Below are positions 55,001-64,000 of a DNA stretch of 64,000 nucleotides, piece by piece. A program made the translations under genes and the position numbers. The notes below the pieces were generated by a model. That model saw nothing but the letters and a program-made list of their open reading frames with translations, was not told where the DNA came from and did not search any database. Each line of letters opens with the position of its first letter. Within the stretch, counting starts at the first letter, position 1. The stretch lies in the NCBI GenBank assembly GCA_916610825.1, contig OU744448.1:18785936-18849935 (forward strand), in the 5' to 3' direction. The DNA is from Haliclystus octoradiatus. Taxonomy: Eukaryota; Cnidaria; Staurozoa; Stauromedusae; Haliclystidae.

Positions 55001-55849
55001 CCATATGCCTTTCTTCGGGTAAATGCCCATTTTATCGGGTAAAACAGTTGACAAACAGCCCTCCCCGGTCAGAAGCTTCTAATTACGGTCGTTAGCAACG
55101 CTCACAAGAGGCCAAAATTACTCGCCTGCGGGGTGGCTCGTTATTTTTATGCCTAATCATGTTTCAATACGCACGCTGCGTGTTTGTTTCAGAGCACATA
55201 AACTTGGCCCAGTTTTTTGTTTGAAAAACATAACGTGGGCTGGATTTAATAGAATAGATTGCTTGAAACGAACAATTTTTCGACTCTATACAATCTCTAA
55301 GTGTCTTGAAATTACGGAAATGCCCAAAATAATAATGTACATCACTTGCGATGGAATCACAAACAAATTCAGATAATAATACTGTTTACATACATCTACA
55401 TCAAGTCAAGCCATCATCATTTATTTCAAAATGCTGGTGCGCATAAGTGGAATGATATCCCGTCAACAATCAAGGATGTTTCAAGAAGGACCAGTTTGAA
55501 GGGTCTCCTTGAGAAGCATTTACTTGAAGCTTATTTATCAACCCTGCTATTATATTGCTTGTAATTTTCTCCTTTTATATGTATATCTATAGCTATAGTT
55601 AGTCAGTCCTGTGAAAAAAGTGCATTAATACTAGCTGTTATCAGTTTATGCACATTTAATTATCCGGGATGATGATGATGATGCAGTTATAGACATCCTA
55701 TGTAATTGTTTGTTTTAGAATTCAATAATTACTGTCTATCACAGTGCGGCATCAAAGTCAAAGGTCCAATGCAAACACGGGAGATAATAGAGGAAAACAA
55801 CGACGAGGACGAAGGGACACAAGAAGAATCAGGCGACAAAGAAGAATGA
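52004..55849 (+). CDS. EF-hand protein, calmodulin/centrin type, copy 1 (degenerate EF3-EF4)
   Basis: Exons 52004-52093, 52826-52874, 53852-53995, 54248-54490, 55719-55849 (TGA). GT-AG junctions, phases match, 657 nt = 218 residues. The N-terminus is basic and Gln-rich (MKKIAQAAQQSQTKKMAERF). EF1 loop DKSGSGSIDCVE and EF2 loop DQNDDLEIDFNE look calcium-competent or nearly so. EF3 loop DMGKRDCIAQED lacks the central Gly and EF4 loop NPLENGTIGFEE lacks the first Asp, so calcium binding there is doubtful. The C-tail is strongly acidic (NNDEDEGTQEESGDKEE). Tandem paralogue of 57293-63118 with identical internal exon lengths. Calcium-sensor role inferred; I cannot assign an orthologue. Confidence 0.88.
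54895..55090. repeat. Diverged repeat, inverted partner near 57550-57760
   Basis: Contains ATTGCAAAATCGTGC, GGGTAAATGCCCATTTT and CCCTCCCCGGTCAGAAGCTTC; the partner has CTTCTGACCCGAGG, GGGCATTTTGCCCGAAA and CGCACGGTTTTGCC. Noncoding, nature unknown. Confidence 0.4.
55430..55565 (+). pseudogene. LINE RT C-terminal remnant
   Basis: HKWNDIPSTIKDVSRRTSLK then LLEKHLLEAYL: the 'WN.IP..I......S.FK..L..HLL' end of LINE/CR1-like RTs. In the last intron of EF-hand copy 1. Confidence 0.6.
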
Positions 55850-56193
55850 TAAATCAAACCCAGAAATAACAGTTTTAAACTTGTCACTAATTATTTTAAC
55901 TACACTTTTTGAAATCTATTGGACTTTGATTTGCACATCAAAATAAAAAATTGAAAATCTTTGGGTATCCCTGTAGGAAGAGTTGACAGAAAATAAAATG
56001 CTAACAAAAGAATAAATGAAATGTGATAATAAAATGTGATAATAAAATGTGATACTAATGCAGGTTATATAGATATAAAATTTGTAGATGTGTATATAAT
56101 ATAATAGATATTATCTAATACAGTAGCACAAAATAGTGCTCGATGTCATTTGACAGAGATAAATTTAATACAAGGAGTCAAAGACTACACATC

Positions 56194-56240
56194 CATAATT
56201 GTTACTAATAGTTTCATGCTTATGCAATCATCAGACAAAT
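56194..56240 (-). ncRNA. Hammerhead ribozyme motif (PLE end)
   Basis: UUGU / ACAA stem I, CUGAUGA, stem II UUGC-AUAA-GCAU (central pairs), GAA, stem III ACU-AUU-AGU, A17. Confidence 0.7.
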
Positions 56241-56263
56241 AAACTCTTATTATAAACTCTGTT

Positions 56264-56310
56264 TATTTGTCTGATGATTACGTAAGCATGAAACTATTAG
56301 TAACAATTAT
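56264..56310 (+). ncRNA. Hammerhead ribozyme motif (PLE end)
   Basis: Same as the facing copy on the minus strand, but stem II has an A-C mismatch (UUAC/GCAU), so it is likely weaker. Confidence 0.6.
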
Positions 56311-56391
56311 GAATGTGTAGTCTTTGACTCCTTTTATTATATTATATATACATATACATCTATATATATGTATAATGAATAAACGAAAAAT

Positions 56392-56452
56392 CAGACATTC
56401 ATACTTGCTACTGTTAGTTTCACGTCAAGGCGATCATCAAATATGGATGTCT
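56392..56452 (-). ncRNA. Hammerhead-like motif (UUGAUGA core variant)
   Basis: UUGAUGA instead of CUGAUGA, stem II CGCC-UUG-ACG imperfect, GAA, stem III ACU-AAC-AGU, A17. The change at C3 should abolish activity. Confidence 0.45.
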
Positions 56453-56586
56453 GATTTTTTTGCTTATCTATTATTACACAGCTCTGTATTTATGGCATCG
56501 AGCACTATTGAAACAGCAAGGACAACAGAACTACCTTGATTTTACTATATATATATATTGATATAAAATAAGAAACGAGACGTTTT

Positions 56587-56630
56587 CTCCGTTACTCAGA
56601 GTTTCGCGCTGTAGGGCTCCTCAGACGGTT
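56587..56630 (-). ncRNA. Hammerhead-like motif (CUGAGGA core variant)
   Basis: CCGU/ACGG stem I, CUGAGGA (U7 to G), stem II with GC/GC ends, GAA, stem III ACU-CUG-AGU, A17. Confidence 0.55.
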
Positions 56631-57292
56631 TTATTCATATATAGCGCGAAACTTCGAGTAACAGAGAAAATGTCTCGTTTCTTATTTTATATCTATACAG
56701 CTCTACTAATCAGTATTGAGCACTATATTGATGTTTGCTCTTAATAAATAAATTTATTTATTTATTAAATCAACATTGTTATTAATTGGGAGATTGGGAG
56801 TTACTTTAATTCTTATAAGATGTGAGATGCGTTTACTCGTTTCCCGTCAACAATTTTAGCGAGATAGTGTACATAACATAATTGTAAGATATATAATGTA
56901 TAAGACGCAAATATTCTGTAAAATACTCATACTGCAACACATTAGTCGTAAAGCAACATTTTGTTTTACATTACTATGTATAGATAAGTGATGAATAAAT
57001 AATAAGGTTTGCGGCGGTTGAGTTTTTTGCTGAATTTCGCTGTAAGAGCTTCTAACTATAACTTCATTAATAATTGAAATATACAATCTATTGTCAGACA
57101 TTTGAATGTCACAATAACAGGTATAAAACTGTATGAAACTGACCACAGTTTATCATGATACCAGACTTTACGATTCATTGCTTTGACCACTTGAATCAAC
57201 TGCCACAATTACCATACTGCACTTGAGAAAAGTCGCTACGAAACCATATAGACTCAAATGTCAACACACAAGTACAGACAGCTCAGGTCAAT

Positions 57293-60200
57293 ATGGAGGG
57301 TGATAATACGATGCGAATCGCAAATCGAATGCAAAAATTAACACAGTTTGATGATAAAATGGTAAGATTACATTAGTTCCAAATAAATCATATAATATAA
57401 TGTAAATTATGTTAATTAAAGAAAACAATCAACAATTGAGACCTGAAACTCCATAGATGGTAACTACACAAAATCTAGAATATTTTAACCATATATAGAT
57501 TATATACTTAGCAGTCAGCATTCTCGATATAACGAGGTACTCTAATAGAGGGTGTAGCTGTATGCTTCTGACCCGAGGGGGGAGGGGTATTTGTAAACTT
57601 GCCTGAAAAACTGGGCATTTTGCCCGAAACAGGGTGTGACATTTGCATATTTAGGAGCTTCAGTACTGTAATACCTCCAACGTCGCACGGTTTTGCCTTT
57701 TTGTCTCAAAATTGCCCGAAATATGGGTCAAAAATTTCTATGGGGAAGGGGGTGGGTGTCACATTCCTAAACCAAAGGATTTATGGACCACGAGGACTTC
57801 CTCATTTCGCAGAAAATTCCTCGATCTCCCTTGCTCTTAAGTTTAAATCTGAATGTTCCTGTTTTGCTAAATTTTTCTATGAATACAGTTGAGAGACCGA
57901 GTCGCACTTCAAACAAAATCCCTCAAAATTATTCGAATTATAATAATCGTTGGTCCAAAATGCACTACTGTATTCTGTAGAACAAATATGATGTAATCAT
58001 ATCATTTTTTTCTCTGCTTCTGCTGGGCTAGGACGAAACTTTCTTGCTCCTCTGAACCCTATAAGAGCCTCTATGAGTCTATCATAATAGATAACTTCTT
58101 TATACAGACAGCCAATATTAATACTATGGCTCTAGCTTTGGAATCATTATCACAAAAATGTAGTTTTCATAAGGGTTACAATTTTTTATTAAATTTAACG
58201 TGGGTAAATGAACATTTAAGCGAGGTTAAAATCAGGTCTACAAGATCCAAGGATATCAGGCTGTGGACAGACCACGTATGATTGGGTGAGTGCAACATTA
58301 TTAACCCATTGTTTTAATATTTGTGCGCATGCCAAAAAAAAAATGTTACAGGGTGTGGTAGTCATTCTTGCCACAATTGTCTAGTGTGCTAGCTGCTTTG
58401 AATTGCCCATCTCAATCTGAGATAATTTGCTGATCAGTATTGACTTTGGTTATTTTATTAACCAGTTGGTTGTATTGTTATGTGCAGTGCTGCATTTTGT
58501 TTTAAATTATTGATTTTATTATGCACAATATGTGCAATGTTGCACATCAGGTTAAGGTGAGTGGTAAAGTGCAGTGCTGCACTTAAATAGGGGTTGCATT
58601 GTTGCACTCCAGTTTAAGTTTCCACACCCTCCTTCCCCTGTAAACAGGTAAGGTAAGTATACTAGGTACTAGGTACTGACTTAGCAGTACATGTGATTGG
58701 TGCTTGGTCTTGGTGGTGACAGATGTGCTTTCTTGGTATTCCTAGCTTTTACTATTAGCGATTCTGAGTCCCATCAGCCAAGCACCAAATTTTAACAAGA
58801 ATAAAATAGTAAGTAATTGGTATTGCACAGGGTGCAATAGTAAAATACGTAAAATAAATATTTTACATTTTTGATATTAAAAAATTAATATAAAATTTGT
58901 GATTTTTGAAATTTCTCAGAAAACCTGCAATGCTTGTTTTTGGGGCTTGTTTGATAGAATGCATTTAATATCTTCATTACAAATGGGTACATATATAGCA
59001 ATGATGATCACAATACAGTAATCTATAGCCTTTTTTGTTTTTTTAAGAAAGAAAAGTACCAGGATATGTTCAAGTTGACAAGGGATCAAATCGAAGGTAA
59101 TGATGAATATTTAATGATTGATTAATAATTAAATTTTCATTTGCAATTATTTAGAAATTTTGGATGTTTTTTCTCCCATGATGTCTAAGTTGTTTTGGCT
59201 TGCGCAATCCAAACACCTGAGTAAGCCAATCAAATCACTAGAATAGCATTCGAAAATCTATCGAGTTTTACAAAGATTTTTGATCAGCATAAAATTTTAT
59301 GTGCACCATCCAAGGCCAACTATAAAACTATATAGTAATAAGTTCCTGGTTGCTTTCTCATTACATCTATCCGAATGTGCTCCTTATTTTCTCGCTTTTT
59401 GCTAAAATTCTCTATGGCGTTTTTATATAGTCTAAGTGATCAACTTTCGCAAAGTTTCTAGCTGGATATCAAACACAAAATTACCTGCATAGAAAGGAAG
59501 CTTTCAGTTATCAACCAAAGCATAGACAAAAGCCGCTAGAATTCTCAAATGATTAAACCATTTCTCAACATGAAAGTAAGCTGAAAGGATGAAAGGTATT
59601 CCAAAAAGTAATCAGAAGTTCAATAATCTGCTTTTTTAAATTACCAGCAAGGCGTAGCACATGACACCAAAAAATGTTTTTCCGGAATTGAGTAGCCCAT
59701 GCAAAACAAATAGGAATGGCGACAATAATTTTTTGATTTGGTCTCTTATATGTAAGCTGAATTATTTAATGTTGAAAGTACCATATTTCAGAAACAATAC
59801 TCCTTCAAAAGTCGGAACTCATCCTGATTTGACAAGAGAGCCCTCTATATGAAAAAATAAGCCTTGACTTCAAAAAATCGTAACTTTTTTCTCGCGAAAT
59901 TGAAATTGTCCACTTCCCAGAACAGATATGTTTAAACACTGGATCAACGTATGTCATGGAACAAGGTGTTGAGTACTAACAGAAACTTTTTGCTCTATTT
60001 CGGTCGATCTCCCGGGAATTCAAAGCGTTTTGCCGCTGTTTAAAGGAGCAAAAATGACCGGCAGGCGCTACGCACTTACTCCACGTAGGATCACGTGCAT
60101 GCTTATTGTTTATAACACAATGTTCATTGTTGACATGAATTTTATTACAAATTAGGCCTGCGTATAACAATTGTTTCAAAGCGAGAGGGTTGAATTACGC

Positions 60201-63118
60201 CAAGCATAAATTCAACTCATGCTCGCAGCGGTCGCCGGTCAATTTTGCCCCTTTAGTTATTTTGACCTTGTTCCATGACATGCGTTGATCCAGTGTTTAA
60301 ACACCTTTTGGACCGAAAAACTCCATCGAAGTCTAATAAAACCTTTCTAAACTCTACAATTCACGTTCAATTTCAGTCATATATTATGGTCAACAAGATG
60401 TCCCAAATTTATGGGCATATCTGTTCTGGGAAGTGGACAATTTCTTTCTCGCGAGAAAAAGTTACGATTTTTAGAAGTCTAAACTTTGTTATTTTTCCAT
60501 AGTGAGCTCTCTTGTCATTTGAACATGAGTTCCGACCTATGAAGGAGCACTATTTTTGAAATATCGTACTTTCAACATTAAATATAACTCAGCTTATAAG
60601 AGTCTAAATCGAAAAAATATTGTCGCTATTCCCATTTATTTTGCATGGGCTATTCGATTCTGGGTATTTTTTGGTGTCATGTGCAGTGCACTAAACAAAT
60701 GCTCTAAAAATACATACCAAACAGTCACAAATCGGGTTTAGTTATGTTCTCTAAATCATATAGTTCACACTTTCCGTGAAGTATGCTCTCATAGCACCAC
60801 AAGAGACACGTAAGGAAGAAACGAGAAGGCATCAGAAAATCAAGCAGCGGCAAATGACTTTTGTCTGCCAGTTTACTCCTGATCATATAGCATACCTGTA
60901 TAGTGACTCGAGTTTGCAGTGTGAACGGCTTGTTTAATACAGACATGAGAATTGAAATTTCAAAAATAGTCTGAAATCTACAATATCTTGATAAATTTCA
61001 ATGGATTTGAATGGGAAAAGCAATAACTAGAGTTTCACAAGGCCCAAAATAGTCTGAAATCCGCTAGAAGTCTGAAAATTCTCATGTCTGTATATTTATA
61101 ATAGCTCACAGGAAACTAATTGGTTAGTATTGACTGGATATTTTATACATATTGTATTTTAATGTCATACAGAGCTCCATCAGTGCTTTTTATTGTTTGA
61201 TAAAAGTGGAACTGGCAGCATCGATCGAATTGAATTGAAATTAGTATTTGAATCAATGGGACATTCACCATCAGAAACTGATGTCGATATGATGATGAGA
61301 GAAGTTGATAACGACGGTAAGGCTCTATCTGTATATACGTATTAAGATACTATTCTAAGCAGGTATTGTGTATCGTATAGCCATCATCATGTTAAATAAT
61401 TAGTAAACAGTGCATAGTCATCAAATGTATATAAATTTGTGTTTCTATCTATATTATGTGACATAAACGTGTCGTATTGTAGTCTTTGTTTCGATACAAA
61501 AAGGACAAACCGACCGAACTGATGGGTAGCTAACTACTAGATAACTACTGTTGCACTTTTAACCTTTGGCTGTATACCAATTCACATATCTTTAGACTAT
61601 TTTCTGCATATGTCTTTGTTAGGCCTTGTTAGCCAAATAAATAAATAAAAAGTGACAAATAAAGCTACATTTACTATCTCACGTTATAGCTCCCTTTTGC
61701 AATACAACAGTGTACATTATCAACTATGAATAGGCTCCATTTGCAATAGCCTTATACTCTGGAGGGATTCCATGAATCAGACCCGTGACCATTACGTCAG
61801 ATTCGACAATCATATTACAAATAAATATGCAGAACTTCAGAAATCATATTTGTGTCTAATAACGTTTTCGTATACTCTTGTCACAGGTGATTTAGAAATC
61901 GATTTTCAAGAATTTCTCGATTTTATGTATCGTAAAATGTCAACTCCTATCACAGAAGAAGACGTCCTATCCGCCTTTGAAGTGTTTGATAAATCCAAAC
62001 GCGGCTTTATAGGGCCTGATGAATTTGCTCTTGTCATGCAACAATTGGGTGAGCCAACTACTAAAGAGGAAGTTGAAGCAATGATGAAGGCCATCGACAG
62101 AGATAATAATGGAATGGTCGGATTTGACGGTAAATACATTTAGAAAAATCTTGAGTTTTGCTGAACAGAATCAATAAACGATACGCACCTCTTGGTAGAA
62201 TTTCTGTCCATTCATAGTACTATTTGTGGGTACCAGACGAGATGGATGAGTGATTTAGGCGATGATCTGCTAATCAATTGCGATGGACTGCGTGGGTTCG
62301 AATTAGGTTCGAATCCCATCTTCGTCGTACCTTTTTAATTTGTAGCATTATTGCAATGATACTCAATCAAAGTAAGGCTATAACTGCCGTTTCTTGATGT
62401 CTGACAGAGGCAACAGATATATTCGAACAATTACTAAATAAAAGTAGAAGATATTTATTTATTTATTTTATTATTATTATTTTATTTTTTTTTATTTTAT
62501 TTTTTTTTATTATGAACAGTATTAACGTAATTTCTAAACAGCTAATCAGCAATGTCTAATATTTATTTCGTAAGTACTGTTTGAATTGTGCTGCTGTTGG
62601 CCCTTGATCTGCATTGTATTTATTTAATAATGAGTATAAGAAGTATAAGACCAGAGCTAAGTAAAAGGAGATATATAGGAGGTCAGTAAATCGCTGACTG
62701 CAGAACAATTAGCCTCCAGTAAGCAACATCAGCAGTCAAAATTAAAAGCTTAAAAATTGATTCTTGATAAATTAGTAAAAAGTTTACTCAATTATAATAT
62801 ATAAAATAGATTTTTGTTGCATTAATTTTCACATTAAACACAAGCGACTTTATAAGCTTGTCAGCAAAAAAGGGTATGGCCTGGTATGTGCACTATATAT
62901 ATCTTCTTGAATTTACCACGTTAGCTAGTCCATACATTCTTTAACACGATACGCTATACATACCTATAGTATATGATAGTCATTTATCAAGAAACCAATA
63001 AGCTTTAAATACTATTAATTTTATTAACTCCTTGACAGAATTCCAAAGTTTCTACCTATCACAGAGTACAAATGCGATGCCAGTGAAAGACGATTCAAAG
63101 AAGAAAGGAGTCAAATAA
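57293..63118 (+). CDS. EF-hand protein, calmodulin/centrin type, copy 2
   Basis: Exons 57293-57361, 59048-59096, 61173-61316, 61887-62129, 63039-63118 (TAA). GT-AG junctions, phases match, 585 nt = 194 residues. EF1 loop DKSGTGSIDRIE, EF2 DNDGDLEIDFQE and EF4 DRDNNGMVGFDE look canonical; EF3 DKSKRGFIGPDE has Arg at ligand position 5. The hands are paired as in calmodulin (two lobes joined by YRKMSTPITEEDVLSAFEVF). The N-terminus is short and the C-tail basic (VKDDSKKKGVK), opposite in charge to copy 1. Start chosen at the Met giving an open frame to the splice donor; no upstream Met is in that frame. Calcium-sensor role inferred from the family. Confidence 0.9.
58217..58795. repeat. Dispersed repeat with GTGCAGTGCTGCAC motifs, copy 2
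   Basis: Second copy of 17818-18590, shorter by about 190 bp, in intron 1 of the second EF-hand gene. Confidence 0.65.
59645..60705. mobile_element. ~1.06-kb palindromic (foldback) element
   Basis: The left arm (about 59645-60065) and right arm (about 60228-60705) are inverted copies. Landmarks: TGACACCAAAAAATG, TAGCCCATGCAAAA, GAACAGATATG, CACTGGATCAACG, GAACAAGGT, GCAAAAATGACCGGC, each reverse-complemented on the right. About 110 bp (60306-60418) is present only in the right arm. Noncoding; in intron 2 of EF-hand copy 2. Not related in sequence to the palindrome at 4951. Confidence 0.82.
62236..62327 (+). pseudogene. tRNA-Ser(GCU)-derived pseudogene with duplicated T-loop
   Basis: GACGAGA start, D-arm-like GATGAGTGATTTAGGC, anticodon loop CTGCTAA (GCU), a Ser-type variable arm, T arm GGGTTCGAAT...CCCATC, and CTTCGTCG end, followed by TTTTT at 62332. 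Anticodon-stem pairs are broken (ATGAT/TCAAT), the acceptor has an A-C mismatch, and an 11-nt repeat (GTTCGAATTAG) is inserted in the T loop. Decayed tRNA or SINE head in the last intron of EF-hand copy 2. Confidence 0.75.
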
Positions 63119-63317
63119 GCAGAAGAAAGAAGAGGCTTACGTTAAACTTCTCCGTTGCGATCTGTATATGCTGATAATTCAGGCACCTGCACCGAGAGAA
63201 TTCAGTTACAATAATAATGTTTAACTATGCTGATATATAAGATAGTTTGTAATATATACTAAGCTAATAGAAACAATATTTTCAGTACTTACGTAATATG
63301 CAATTAAATAACAAACT

Positions 63318-63378
63318 AACGACAAGAGAATACTAGGACGATTATTGTAATAATCCTCCTAGTATTCTCTTGTCGTTA
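63318..63378. repeat. Perfect ~21-bp hairpin
   Basis: ACGACAAGAGAATACTAGGA, an ~18-nt loop, then its exact complement. About 60 bp before a PLE end, 200 bp after the stop of EF-hand copy 2, so it may lie in the 3' UTR. Confidence 0.75.
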
Positions 63379-63440
63379 TCATTTACTTTGAAATGTATAT
63401 AATTATATATTCAAATAGTGCATCAAAGATCATGAGTTTT

Positions 63441-63483
63441 CTTCGTTACTCTGAGTTCCCTTCAGCGCTTTTCAGACGGTTTG
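63441..63483 (-). ncRNA. Degenerate hammerhead in a PLE end
   Basis: CCGU stem I, CUGAAAA (two core changes), GCGC..., GAA, stem III ACU-CAG-AGU, A17, ACGA. Stem III is kept although the core is broken. Confidence 0.45.
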
Positions 63484-64000
63484 CTTGAATAAATACATTT
63501 ATATAAAAATATGGAGTTTGAATTGAGACTTCACAAGAGCAAATCATATATATGCCTCAGTTGTGAAATTAAGTACAGTATATAGAATATACAAAAGTAG
63601 CAAAAACCATTACTGTTATAAGCTATTAGTTATACTGTAGTATTCATTTGAAATGACAATTTAAAAAGAAAAATTTCAATAAAAGATAACAATAATAATA
63701 AAAGCCATCGATCTTTTCTCGCTCAGTTTACTTTCCCCTGATATGCTTTATCTCCTTTTTTCTTGGTAAATGATAAATCCACTTGTAAAATGTATCGCTT
63801 AAAGTGTTAGTTAGGTTTGTAACTTGCAGAAGGCAATGAATGTATAGAGTTCGGAACCAATGGCAAATGACGTCTTCACTACAATAGTTCTACTTGCATT
63901 ATAGTAAATATTTCATCTTATAGATTACCAAATTCATCATACATAGCAGCGATTTTCTGCTATTTCCAGAATATAAACCAGAGATTAGCATTTCCTCGTA

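Larger units (their letters stand above)
56095..56780. mobile_element. Cluster of PLE 3' ends in alternating orientation
   Basis: Four terminal fragments: 56095-56250 (minus), 56254-56340 (plus, inverted copy of the first), 56385-56500 (minus) and 56575-56720 (a minus end with a short inverted partner). Each has the AGTCTTTGACTCC, GAATGTCTGA or GTCTCG type terminus, a hammerhead or part of one, and GCTCTG...GAGCAC blocks. No RT or endonuclease codons remain. Lies between the two EF-hand genes. Confidence 0.8.

Overview
This is a window of animal (metazoan) nuclear DNA. It is AT-rich, with GT-AG introns from about a hundred bases to more than 5 kb and no operons. I cannot name the species. The gene content (proton-coupled amino-acid transporters, an EMI/EGF/sea-urchin-egg-lectin secreted protein, four-EF-hand proteins) and the Penelope-like elements (PLEs) with hammerhead ribozymes fit a marine invertebrate, possibly a tunicate; the species guess is weak.

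Left third (1-26,024, minus strand): two tandem, same-orientation SLC36/PAT amino-acid transporter genes. The downstream copy (first exons at 224-2839) runs off the left edge. The upstream copy (3484-26,024) is almost complete. Its introns hold most of the mobile DNA here: a ~0.75 kb ATT-type microsatellite beside a splice acceptor, foldback and terminal-inverted-repeat elements, tRNA-derived SINE remnants, and at 9.06-15.45 kb a nest of head-to-head PLEs. Among the PLEs is a 260-bp tandem repeat (2.7 copies) whose units each carry a type I hammerhead ribozyme, the structure of an animal 'retrozyme'.

Middle (29,840-48,635, plus strand): one nine-exon gene whose reading frame stays open across every splice I could place. 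It encodes a 417-residue secreted protein: signal peptide, EMI domain, one EGF-like domain, four DxxEC-type EGF domains and a C-terminal SUEL/RBL galactose-binding lectin domain. Its introns hold a CR1-like LINE tail ending in (TCTA)n, a hAT-like element, a full-length 3.2-kb LINE with an intact 1046-codon ORF and 13-bp target-site duplication, and a Ty3/gypsy-type LTR retrotransposon with identical 179-bp LTRs, 5-bp target-site duplication and a single in-frame TGA in pol. A decayed gypsy integrase lies just downstream on the minus strand.

Right part (52,004-63,118, plus strand): two tandem EF-hand genes of the calmodulin/centrin type with five exons each. The three internal exons have identical lengths (49, 144, 243 nt). 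The first copy has lost calcium ligands in EF3 and EF4; the second keeps most. Between and within them are further PLE ends with hammerheads, a ~1.06-kb palindrome and a tRNA-Ser(GCU)-derived pseudogene.

The most interesting signal is the set of hammerhead motifs: at least nine intact or near-intact PLE-terminal copies sharing an invariant 3-bp stem III (ACU/AGU) with a variable 3-nt loop, next to the ribozyme-bearing 260-bp tandem repeat. Long stretches not listed are intronic or intergenic DNA where I saw no gene.
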